Under the pieces are notes generated by a model. The model was not told where the DNA came from, searched no databases, and saw only the letters and a program-made list of their open reading frames with translations. A program made the position numbers and the translations under genes. DNA of 27,364 bases. Origin: CAZPKH01 sp964587165. GTDB lineage: Bacteria > Bacteroidota > Bacteroidia > Bacteroidales > Muribaculaceae. The stretch lies in assembly GCA_964587165.1 (NCBI GenBank), contig CAZPKH010000024.1:1-27364 (forward strand), given 5' to 3'. Of the stretch, positions 1 to 6,445 are shown piece after piece (positions within the stretch are counted from its first letter, which is position 1; the number at the start of each line of letters is the position of its first letter).

Positions 1-816
1 AGAGTAGCCGATCTCGTCGATAGCGTAGGTGAGGTTATCGATCTTGTTGGTGTAGAAGTTGTAGGAGATTACGGCGAATGCACCGGTAGCGATACCGAAG
101 GCGGTGTTGATAAGAGCCTCCGAGATACCGGTCGAGAGCTCTGTCGAGTCGGGAGCACCTGACTGTGCGAGGGCCTGGAACGATTTGATCATACCGATCA
201 CAGTACCGAGAAGACCGACGAGAGTACCGAGGGTTGTCATGGTAGCGACGATGGGGAGGTTCTGCTGCAGGGCGGGCATCTCAAGGGCGGTAGCCTCTTC
301 TACTGCTTTCTGCAGGGTTGTGATCTTCTGCTCTTTGGTGAGCTCGGTGTTGGCGTCCATCTTCTCATATTCGATCAGGGCAGCTTTAACAACAGAAGCT
401 ACAGAGCCTTTCTGGTTGTCGCAGAGAGCCATAGCGCCTTTGACATCTTTTTTGGCGAGGGCTGATTTCACGCCGGCAACGAATTTGGTGATGTTGCCTT
501 TACCTTTGGCTGACGACAGGGCGATGTAGCGCTCTACTGAAAGCACGATAACGGTGAGGAAGAGGGTCTGAAGTATAGGCACGATGACACCGCCTTTGTA
601 GATAGTACCCCAGATATCTTTAGGGTGACCATCCTCGAAGTGCATTTCGTGGCCGAACCAGAAGATGAAGAGACATACTGCAACGATGAAGCAGGCGATG
701 ATCACGAAGAATGCGTTCTTGATACCGCGAACGTTGCTTTCCTTCTTTTGAGCTTTGGCTGCGGCGGGTTTAGCGGCAACCTTGGGCTGGGGAGCATTGG
801 GCTTAGTAGCTTCCAT
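1..816 (-). CDS. exbB: MotA/TolQ/ExbB proton channel family protein (3' end outside window)
   Basis: Inner-membrane proton channel subunit of an ExbB/ExbD-type motor that powers TonB-dependent outer-membrane transport. The frame is open from ATG 816 to base 1, giving 272 codons with no stop, so the C-terminus is cut by the window edge. The N-terminus is an Ala/Lys/Pro-rich cytoplasmic tail (about residues 1-30), followed by membrane segments near residues 34-54 and 75-94. A cytoplasmic helical region follows, then the conserved core with TMTTLGTLVGLLGTVIGMI and GISEALINTAFGIATGAFAV, typical of the MotA/TolQ/ExbB family. Bacteroidetes homologues are about this long, so few residues should be missing. 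exbD and tonB genes usually follow and would lie outside the window. A promoter about 160 bases upstream supports a long leader. Assignment to ExbB rather than TolQ is inference. Confidence 0.9.
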   Translation of the reverse strand, partial: MEATKPNAPQPKVAAKPAAAKAQKKESNVRGIKNAFFVIIACFIVAVCLFIFWFGHEMHFEDGHPKDIWGTIYKGGVIVPILQTLFLTVIVLSVERYIALSSAKGKGNITKFVAGVKSALAKKDVKGAMALCDNQKGSVASVVKAALIEYEKMDANTELTKEQKITTLQKAVEEATALEMPALQQNLPIVATMTTLGTLVGLLGTVIGMIKSFQALAQSGAPDSTELSTGISEALINTAFGIATGAFAVISYNFYTNKIDNLTYAIDEIGYS

Positions 817-973
817 AGTGGTTTGTTACTTGTGAAATTTAAGTTAAGTTAATGATATTGAATGTTTTATTTATTTTGATTGGGGTCTGCTGTAAGGTAG
901 GATGCTATATAGCTGAGTTTTCTCGTGGTATTTGATTTTTTAATCATTCACACTTTCCGTTTTTACGGTTTTG

Positions 974-1004
974 CAAATGTAATGCTAAATTTTAACATCC
1001 AAAA
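974..1004 (-). promoter_or_regulatory. Bacteroidetes-type promoter for exbB
   Basis: On the minus strand, TTTTG (1004-1000) is followed after 18 bases by TACATTTG (981-974), an exact TAnnTTTG -7 element. Transcription would start near 970, giving a leader of about 150 bases before ATG 816. That leader is AT-rich and begins with a small CCGT/ACGG hairpin. No gene is seen in the 817-1116 gap, which holds this promoter, the leader and the acyl-CoA ligase terminator. Confidence 0.7.
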
Positions 1005-1061
1005 GTTTTTTCGGCAAAAAATGTTCTGCCGTCGATTTGCGCCTCTCCTTGTGTGAGCTAT

Positions 1062-1096
1062 AAAAACAGCGGAGTGCCGTGACGACAGCACTCCGC
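1062..1096 (-). terminator. Rho-independent terminator of the acyl-CoA ligase gene
   Basis: Perfect 9-bp stem GCGGAGTGC (1069-1077) / GCACTCCGC (1088-1096) with a 10-base loop. On the minus strand it is followed by TGTTTTTA. It lies 21 bases beyond the ligase stop codon. Confidence 0.85.
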
Positions 1097-1116
1097 AGGC
1101 TCTTAGTGAATATAGG

Positions 1117-2928
1117 TCAGGAATACATTGCTTCGATTTCGCGGGCGTAGTGTGAGTTGATCACGGGGCGGCGTATCTTGAGGGTGTTTGTGAGCTCGCC
1201 GTTCTCCATGGTGAATGGTGAGGGGAGGAGGGTGAATTTCTTGATCTTCTCAAACGATGCGAATCCTTGCTGCAACCGCTCTATGCGCTCCTGTATGAGT
1301 TTGACTATCTCGGAGTTGCGCACAAGCTCGTCGAGCGATTCAAATTGTATCTTTTTCTTGCGGGCATACTCCTTGAGGGCGTCGAAAGCGGGTATGATGA
1401 TTGCGGTGACGTATTTGCGCTGGTCGCCTATCACGGCTACCTGCTCGATGTATTTATCCTCGCCCAGGCGGCTTTCGATGGCCTGGGGGGCGATATATTT
1501 GCCGTTTGAGGTCTTGAAAAGGTCTTTGATACGCTCTGTCAGCACGAGGGCTCCGTGCTCGTCGAAGTAGCCGGCGTCGCCGGTACGGAACCATCCGTCG
1601 GGGGTGAACGCTTCGTCGTTGGCCTCCGGCTTGTTGTAATAGCCGCGCATCACTGTAGGGCCTTTGACGAGTATCTCGTCGCGCTCGCCGATGCGTACCT
1701 CAACGCCTTCGAGCGGGGTGCCTACCGAGCCTATCACATACCCTATGGGGGGGAAGAAGGTCACGGTGGCTGTGGTCTCCGACAGTCCGTAGCCTATCAC
1801 GATATTTATGCCGCACGATCGGAAGAAGTCGACTATGGTGGGCGAGAGGGGAGCGCCGGCTGTGGGGAAGATTGTGCCGTGCTCTATGCCTATGGCGCGC
1901 TTGAGGGTGGAGAATACGTGTGTGTCGTAGAAGCGGTAGCGCCGCTCAAGCCATTTGGGCACCGGGCGGCCAAGGCGCACGTAGTCGATGTTGCGTCGAT
2001 GTCCGATTTTGAGGGCGCGGCGTGCCATCAATCCTTTTATGCCCGACATGGACGATAGTTTCTCCTCGACGGCTGTGTACACTTTCTCCCAGAAGCGGGG
2101 CACCGAGCACATGCAGGTGGGGCGGACGCGGCGCACGGTTGTCTGGATGAGCCGCGGGTCGTAGTTGACGGTGACGCGGATCGTGCGCCACAGGCAGAAG
2201 TATGTCCAGGCTTTCTCGAATATGTGGCTCAGCGGCAGGAACGACAGCGAGGTGTCGTCGGGCGAGAGCATAGTGAGGCTGCGGCGGTGTGCTTCAAAGC
2301 ACGCATCGAAGCACGAGTGGGGGAGCACTGCGCCTTTGGGCTCGCCGGTGGTGCCTGAAGTATATATCAATGTGGCGATGTCGTCCGGCTGAGCCTGCTC
2401 GCGGCGCCGCTCCACCTCGGCGTGGCAATCGGCGGAGGCTGCCCGGCCTAAAGCGATGAAATCGCTCCATGTGAGATGTGCTACGGTCGAGGGAAGGCCG
2501 GATGGCTTGGAGTCGTCGTAGCTCACCACGAGCTGAAGCGCGGGGCATCCGGCGGCTATTCGGACGGCTTTGGCCAGCTGGTCGGCATCGCCGCAGAACA
2601 GTATGCGAGCGGCCGAGTCGCACATTATATATTGTACTTGCTCGGCCGACGATGTGGCGTAGATCGATATGGGTATTGCGCGGTTGGCGTATGCTGCGAA
2701 GTCGGTCGCGAGCATACAGGGTGAGTTGGCCGAGAATATTGCTATGCGGTCGGCGGGCTTTATGCCGTAAGTCTCGAGTGCACAAGCGGCGGCCTCGGTT
2801 AAGTCGCCGAACTCCTGCCAGTTCATTGAACTGAAATTGCCATCGCCGTCGCAGAAGCTGAGAGCTTCGCGTGTGGTGCCGTAGGTGGCTGCGTGGCGGC
2901 TTACTATGCTGTTAAGGATGTTTGCCAT
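1117..2928 (-). CDS. Long-chain fatty acid--CoA ligase (AMP-forming)
   Basis: Activates fatty acids to acyl-CoA through an acyl-AMP intermediate. 603 residues from ATG 2928, a normal length for long-chain (ACSL/FadD15-like) ligases. The ATP/AMP-binding signature YTSGTTGEPKG is at residues 189-199. Further motifs are GYGLSETTATVTF (adenylate-binding), GWFRTGDAGYFDEHG (ribose-binding Asp and hinge region) and, near the C-terminus, the SNGKYIAP segment carrying the catalytic-lysine region typical of this subclass. It stands alone, with its own terminator downstream. Upstream is a perfect 16-base palindrome overlapping the presumed promoter, so it may be controlled by a dimeric regulator. The substrate chain length cannot be read from sequence. 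Confidence 0.93.
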   Translation of the reverse strand: MANILNSIVSRHAATYGTTREALSFCDGDGNFSSMNWQEFGDLTEAAACALETYGIKPADRIAIFSANSPCMLATDFAAYANRAIPISIYATSSAEQVQYIMCDSAARILFCGDADQLAKAVRIAAGCPALQLVVSYDDSKPSGLPSTVAHLTWSDFIALGRAASADCHAEVERRREQAQPDDIATLIYTSGTTGEPKGAVLPHSCFDACFEAHRRSLTMLSPDDTSLSFLPLSHIFEKAWTYFCLWRTIRVTVNYDPRLIQTTVRRVRPTCMCSVPRFWEKVYTAVEEKLSSMSGIKGLMARRALKIGHRRNIDYVRLGRPVPKWLERRYRFYDTHVFSTLKRAIGIEHGTIFPTAGAPLSPTIVDFFRSCGINIVIGYGLSETTATVTFFPPIGYVIGSVGTPLEGVEVRIGERDEILVKGPTVMRGYYNKPEANDEAFTPDGWFRTGDAGYFDEHGALVLTERIKDLFKTSNGKYIAPQAIESRLGEDKYIEQVAVIGDQRKYVTAIIIPAFDALKEYARKKKIQFESLDELVRNSEIVKLIQERIERLQQGFASFEKIKKFTLLPSPFTMENGELTNTLKIRRPVINSHYAREIEAMYS

Positions 2929-2987
2929 AAGCTGATTCCTGTTTGGTCGGAGTCGCCCCCTATGCAGGGCAGCGGCTACGGATGGTG

Positions 2988-3020
2988 CAAAGTAACTATA
3001 AAGTTATGTTATATAACATA
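2988..3020 (-). promoter_or_regulatory. Putative promoter and palindromic operator of the acyl-CoA ligase gene
   Basis: A -7-like element TTACTTTG (2995-2988 on the minus strand; one mismatch to TAnnTTTG) lies about 60 bases before the ATG. Just upstream is the perfect 16-base palindrome TATGTTATATAACATA (3005-3020), where the -33 box would be. No TTG is seen at -33, so initiation may depend on a factor bound to the palindrome. Confidence 0.45.
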
Positions 3021-3091
3021 TTTCACAGGGTAAATCGGCCGGGCGTTAACATAATTTGTGAAACACGCTCTAAGATTGTGGAGGTCGGCGG

Positions 3092-3505
3092 TCAGATCGG
3101 CTCAATTTTGAATACAACGGGGCGTGTGCCGTCGGAGCAGCAGGCTATCACAGCGCCGCCGTCAGGCTCGCTCAGGCCGCAGCTGCGTGGAGTGGATGTG
3201 CCGAGCACTCCCTCTACGTGGTGCCGGATGCACTCCCAGGCAAGGGGGCAGAAACCGTCGGGGCATCCCGCGGCGCTGCGGGTGTCGACGGTGAATGTCT
3301 GTCCTTCGGTGAAGGCTGTGCAGCACCCTGTATCGGGGTCGTCGAGGTATCGGCTCTGTAAGTCGACGAAGCAGTTGCGGCGCACTACCGATATGCGTGC
3401 ACGGCGCATGGATGTGTCGGCCGGCAGTATCGGTGCGGCTTTTGCGCCGAGGGCTGATCCGAGCAGTGCGAGAGCTCCAAGGCGGCAGAATTTGCGGCGG
3501 TTCAT
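3092..3505 (-). CDS. TIGR04076 family protein with an export signal
   Basis: 137 residues from ATG 3505. The N-terminus MNRRKFCRLGALALLGSALGA is a short basic, then hydrophobic, signal peptide, probably cleaved after the AKA motif near residue 24. A twin-Arg pair precedes it, so Tat export is possible but not proven. The body matches the small TIGR04076 family: NCFVDLQSRYL, GFCPLAWECI and the C-terminal CCSDGTRPVVFKIE block are hallmarks. Several cysteines are conserved, which may mean metal binding or disulfides. The family's function is unknown. The frame continues 16 codons upstream to an ATG at 3553, but those residues are not signal-like and ATG 3505 places the signal peptide correctly. 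It appears to be a single-gene unit; its leader overlaps a structured region at 3549-3701. Confidence 0.8.
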   Translation of the reverse strand: MNRRKFCRLGALALLGSALGAKAAPILPADTSMRRARISVVRRNCFVDLQSRYLDDPDTGCCTAFTEGQTFTVDTRSAAGCPDGFCPLAWECIRHHVEGVLGTSTPRSCGLSEPDGGAVIACCSDGTRPVVFKIEPI

Positions 3506-3548
3506 CGGTTTTGTGGATTTTTTTTGAGAAATGATGTCTTTTTGCAGA

Positions 3549-3701
3549 ACCAAATCGACATCCGGGTTGTTTGTAATATTGAATCAACGGGTAAATGAAA
3601 AGCTATCAAATCCCATACGGCACGAAGATAACAATAGTTTTGACGTTGATTTTGATCCCGGGGGGCAAGCGGTCAGCCGTATACCGTTTGCTCCCTTTTT
3701 T
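3549..3701 (+). ncRNA. Candidate structured small RNA (unidentified)
   Basis: A gene-free stretch with three co-linear nested helices: CCGGG (3572-3576)/CCCGG (3657-3661), AATCAACG (3582-3589)/CGTTGATT (3644-3651), and AAAA-g-CTAT (3598-3606)/ATAG-TTTT (3634-3641). A strong terminator on the plus strand follows at 3661-3701. A weak promoter may lie upstream: TCTTTTTG at 3537-3544 (one mismatch to TAnnTTTG), with TTTTG at 3509-3513. No plus-strand gene would otherwise need this terminator. The long rod shape is reminiscent of 6S-type RNAs, but I do not recognise a family. The 5' end is a guess. Confidence 0.4.
3661..3701 (+). terminator. Orphan rho-independent terminator, plus strand
   Basis: 13-bp stem (3661-3673 with 3683-3695, including two G-U pairs) and a 9-base loop, followed directly by six T (3696-3701). 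The T-run exists only on the plus strand. The genes on both sides run on the minus strand, so it appears to end an unannotated plus-strand transcript. Confidence 0.7.
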
Positions 3702-3717
3702 GTGTGCCTTAGAGTTG

Positions 3718-3764
3718 AAAAAAGCGGTGCGCAAGGCTCCTGTGCGGGAGGCGATGCGCACCGT
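3718..3764 (-). terminator. Terminator of the rplU-rpmA operon
   Basis: Stem GGTGCGCA (3726-3733) / TGCGCACC (3755-3762), with an inner near-complementary GC-rich hairpin. On the minus strand it is followed by a six-T run (3723-3718). It lies about 30 bases beyond the rpmA stop. Confidence 0.8.
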
Positions 3765-3793
3765 GTGAAGTTGATCTGTTGAAGTGGCAGGCT

Positions 3794-4057
3794 TTATGCC
3801 TGGGCAGCTTCGGTCACGTTGATGAAACGACGGCCGTTTTTGCCTACGGTAAACACTACAGTGCCGGAAACGAGTGCATAGAGGGTGTGATCCTTGCCCA
3901 TGCCTACGTTGAGGCCCGGGTGATGCACTGTGCCGCGCTGACGTTTGATGATGTTGCCAGCTTTAGCAAACTGACCGCCGAAAATCTTCACACCGAGTCG
4001 TTTGCTTTCTGACTCGCGGCCGTTCTTCGAACTACCTACACCTTTCTTATGTGCCAT
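3794..4057 (-). CDS. rpmA: 50S ribosomal protein L27
   Basis: Large-subunit ribosomal protein near the peptidyl-transferase centre. 87 residues from ATG 4057, starting MAHKKGVGSSKNGRESESKRLG and containing the conserved GGQFAKAGNIIKRQRGT block. The N-terminus is already in its mature form, with no Firmicutes-type cleavable extension. It follows rplU with a 22-base gap, the usual L21-L27 pair, and is followed by a strong terminator. Confidence 0.98.
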   Translation of the reverse strand: MAHKKGVGSSKNGRESESKRLGVKIFGGQFAKAGNIIKRQRGTVHHPGLNVGMGKDHTLYALVSGTVVFTVGKNGRRFINVTEAAQA

Positions 4058-4079
4058 GTTTTTTTAAGATTTTAGGGGT

Positions 4080-4400
4080 TTAAGCTACTACTTCTTTGAT
4101 TAACACTTTGGTGAAGCACTGGCGATGGCCGTTTTTGCGGCGATAGCCTTTGCGGCGTTTCTTTTTGAAAACGATCACCTTGTCGCCTTTCACGAGGGGC
4201 TCGAGCACCTCGCATACAACTTTTGCGCCTTCTACTGTAGGAGCACCTACTTTTACTGCGCCGTCGGCGTCAGCGAGGAGTACACGGTCGAACTCAACCT
4301 TGTCGCCTGCTTTGTTGGCTTCGCCGAGATAGTGGACATACAGGAATCGGCCCTGTTCGGCTTTGAACTGCTGTCCTTGGATTTCTACGATTACGTACAT
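4080..4400 (-). CDS. rplU: 50S ribosomal protein L21
   Basis: Large-subunit ribosomal protein that binds 23S rRNA. 106 residues from ATG 4400, beginning MYVIVEIQGQQFKAEQG, with the basic FKKKRRKGYRRKNGHRQ segment near the C-terminus that is diagnostic of L21. First gene of the rplU-rpmA operon, driven by a well-formed promoter about 90 bases upstream. The leader has GC-rich complementary segments (CGGGC / GCCCG) that could fold, but no known L21 leader motif is recognised. Confidence 0.98.
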   Translation of the reverse strand: MYVIVEIQGQQFKAEQGRFLYVHYLGEANKAGDKVEFDRVLLADADGAVKVGAPTVEGAKVVCEVLEPLVKGDKVIVFKKKRRKGYRRKNGHRQCFTKVLIKEVVA

Positions 4401-4491
4401 CGTTGGATATAAGTTGTTTGAATGGTTCTGTCCGGCGGGCGAGAGCCTTGTGGCATCTGCTTTTCCGAGCCCGTTCGGTATAATTAGCGCA

Positions 4492-4522
4492 CAAAGGTAC
4501 GACTTTTCTCCGGATTATCAAA
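4492..4522 (-). promoter_or_regulatory. Promoter of rplU-rpmA
   Basis: On the minus strand, TTTG (4522-4519) is followed after exactly 19 bases by TACCTTTG (4499-4492), a full match to the Bacteroidetes -33/-7 consensus. The predicted start near 4488 gives a leader of about 88 bases. Confidence 0.85.
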
Positions 4523-4588
4523 CAGTCCGATCAAATTCTTTTGAAAATTTTGCCTCATAGCCCGGATCAAAGAAAAATTCGGGGAGTA

Positions 4589-4621
4589 TTTGACAAAAAG
4601 CTCGAATAAGCGTTATATTTG
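4589..4621 (+). promoter_or_regulatory. Promoter of the lipoprotein gene
   Basis: TTTG (4589-4592), 21 bases, then TATATTTG (4614-4621), an exact -7 consensus. The predicted start is near 4626, which rules out the longer reading frame beginning at 4590 and fixes the start at ATG 4647. Confidence 0.75.
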
Positions 4622-4646
4622 TATCGGAAATTCTATCAACAGAGCT

Positions 4647-5126
4647 ATGAAAGCGAAAAAACTTCTGGCCGGTGTCTTGCCGGCGCTTGCCGCCATGATG
4701 ATGGCTGTGTCGTTCACCTCCTGCGAGGACGAGCCCGGCCCTCCGCCCCCTCCCGGTGCTTCCGGTCAGGTGTGGAATGCCCAGCAGCTCGCCTCTCTGC
4801 TCTGCTCGGGTGCGTGGCAGGGCACATTCACGTCGCAGACTCCGCAGGGGTATCAGAGCACTACCGAGGTGTTCTACTTCCTCGACGGCTACAACGGTGT
4901 GTACCGCCGCTATTATCAGGTGAACAGTTATCCGTACGATAGCTGTCAGCCGTTCACCTACCGGTGCTACAACGCATGGGAATTTGATATTTTCATGGCC
5001 GACGGCAATGTCTATGAGATGAATTACTCCGATTACACCATCTACGATCAGTTCGGACAATACGGTATGCGCGGATGGCTCGGTGCCGACTACGACTGGC
5101 TGGCCTATTACGGCTACTACTTCTGA
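4647..5126 (+). CDS. Putative lipoprotein, function unknown
   Basis: 159 residues from ATG 4647, chosen because the promoter -7 element ends at 4621. The N-terminus is Lys-rich then hydrophobic, and ends in a lipobox (FTSC; acylated Cys at residue 26) followed by the acidic CEDEPG. Asp/Glu just after the Cys is compatible with Bacteroidetes surface-export signals. A poly-proline linker (PPPPP) joins it to a small Tyr/Trp-rich globular domain of about 120 residues ending in YYGYYF. Aromatic content is very high in the last 60 residues. I do not recognise the family. It precedes the PAP2 gene with a 79-base gap and a possible weak terminator, so it is probably its own unit. Confidence 0.8.
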   Translation: MKAKKLLAGVLPALAAMMMAVSFTSCEDEPGPPPPPGASGQVWNAQQLASLLCSGAWQGTFTSQTPQGYQSTTEVFYFLDGYNGVYRRYYQVNSYPYDSCQPFTYRCYNAWEFDIFMADGNVYEMNYSDYTIYDQFGQYGMRGWLGADYDWLAYYGYYF

Positions 5127-5151
5127 TTGTGTGCAAAAATGCAAAATATCG

Positions 5152-5190
5152 TGAAAACCGGCTCGGGGGGTACGCCTTGCAGCCGATTTT
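5152..5190 (+). terminator. Possible weak terminator after the lipoprotein gene
   Basis: CGGCT and AGCCG about 15 bases apart, followed by ATTTTT, lie between the lipoprotein stop and the next gene. The stem is only 5 bp, and the region overlaps the presumed promoter of the PAP2 gene. Confidence 0.3.
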
Positions 5191-5202
5191 TCACTATTTT
5201 TG
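5177..5202 (+). promoter_or_regulatory. Putative promoter at the very start of the PAP2 gene
   Basis: TATTTTTG (5195-5202) matches TAnnTTTG exactly. A TTG lies at 5177-5179, but the spacing is short (15 bases). Transcription would begin at about 5206, on top of the first ATG, suggesting a leaderless or nearly leaderless mRNA. Confidence 0.45.
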
Positions 5203-5205
5203 CGG

Positions 5206-6429
5206 ATGAAAATGAAGCGTAGCGTTACTTTATTTATAGCCTTGGCCGCGATGGGCGCATTGTGCTCGCCGTTGCGTGCCGCCGAGCGGTGTGATTCGGC
5301 TGTAGTGAACGCCCCGTGGATCGGAGCTGCCGGTATCGGTGCCGCTTCGACCGTTGCGGGGGCAGTGTCCCGCCCCAACACCTCCGCTTATCGCTATGGC
5401 CCCGCTCCGGGGAGCACTCATCATAGCCGGATAACCGACGTGGCGCAGTATGCTCCGTTGGCTTTTCCGTGGGTACTGAAAGCTGCCGGCGGAGCCACCC
5501 GCTCGGGGTGGGGGCGCATGGCAGTATCGCAAGGAGCCGGTGCTGCGCTTACTGTAGGTGTGGCGAAAGTGGTGAAACATTCGTCCGACGAGCTTCGCCC
5601 CGACGGCAGAGACCGCAGGTCGTTCCCTTCAGGCCACGCAGCTATGGCATATATGGGCGCTACGATGATGTCGCGCGAGCTGGCTTGGCGCTCGCCATGG
5701 TACGGCTTCGGCGCGTATGCGGCCGCGGCAGCCGTGGGGATGCAGCGCGTTGTAAGCCGCCGTCACTATCCCGCCGATGTGGCTGCCGGAGCCGGTATAG
5801 GCATACTTGGTGCAGAGCTGGGGTATCTGGCGGGCGATCTGATATTCGGAAGCCGAGGCCTCGACAGCCGCTACGACTGCCGGCGCGGCGCGGCCGCAAA
5901 TACCCCGCGGCTGTCGCTGAGCAGCGGCTTGATCTTCACGCCGGGCAAAGTGGACGTGCAGGGCGCGAAGCTGAACCGTCGGCCCGCACTTTACACCGCC
6001 CTGGGCGGCCAGTACCCTGTGGCTGAGCATTGGAGTGTAGGAGGGGGTTTAAACCTTATCTCAACCCCGGTGGAGTGTATATCGGCGGCCGATGCCGCTC
6101 CTTCCGCGCCGCTTATGCAGAATCAACTCGGGGTGTCGGTACGCCCGGAGTATTGCGCTACAGTGGGTGGCCTCGCTCTGCTCGAGCTATATGCCGAGTG
6201 CGGCTACCGATGGAATATCTCTCCGCGCAGCCGCCTCGGTCTCGGCGCAGGCTCATATCAAGCCGGCGCAGGCGTGGCAGCGTCGATACCCGTGACGGAT
6301 TGCTTCAGCTTCGGTGCCGAAGTAGGGTATACGGCATCAAGATACAGATATAGACTACCGGGGTCGGATATTGCCGCAGGCACCGACCACGGCATTATAG
6401 CCGGAGCTTCGGCAAGAGTAAATTTCTAA
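5206..6429 (+). CDS. PAP2-family phosphatase with C-terminal outer-membrane beta-barrel-like domain
   Basis: 407 residues from ATG 5206 (ATG 5212 is an alternative). A signal peptide ends near residue 26 (LRAA). The PAP2 acid phosphatase core carries all three motifs: K124-x6-RP (KHSSDELRP), PSGH at 141-144 and R181-x5-H187-x3-D191 (QRVVSRRHYPAD). The catalytic Lys, Arg, His and Asp are therefore present. Members dephosphorylate lipid phosphates such as undecaprenyl-PP, phosphatidate or lipid A. From about residue 225 the sequence changes to alternating polar/hydrophobic strands with many Gly/Tyr and ends in ARVNF, the terminal Phe typical of outer-membrane barrels. So the phosphatase may sit at the outer membrane. 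The 16-base gap to the helicase suggests co-transcription. The substrate is unknown. Confidence 0.85.
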   Translation: MKMKRSVTLFIALAAMGALCSPLRAAERCDSAVVNAPWIGAAGIGAASTVAGAVSRPNTSAYRYGPAPGSTHHSRITDVAQYAPLAFPWVLKAAGGATRSGWGRMAVSQGAGAALTVGVAKVVKHSSDELRPDGRDRRSFPSGHAAMAYMGATMMSRELAWRSPWYGFGAYAAAAAVGMQRVVSRRHYPADVAAGAGIGILGAELGYLAGDLIFGSRGLDSRYDCRRGAAANTPRLSLSSGLIFTPGKVDVQGAKLNRRPALYTALGGQYPVAEHWSVGGGLNLISTPVECISAADAAPSAPLMQNQLGVSVRPEYCATVGGLALLELYAECGYRWNISPRSRLGLGAGSYQAGAGVAASIPVTDCFSFGAEVGYTASRYRYRLPGSDIAAGTDHGIIAGASARVNF

Positions 6430-6445
6430 CAAGAGTGAACATCTA

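Noticed and set aside
4518..5381. 287-codon minus-strand frame opposite the lipoprotein and PAP2 genes
   Set aside because: Lies antisense to well-supported genes with promoters and motifs; low-complexity His/Arg/Val composition typical of a shadow frame in GC-rich DNA.
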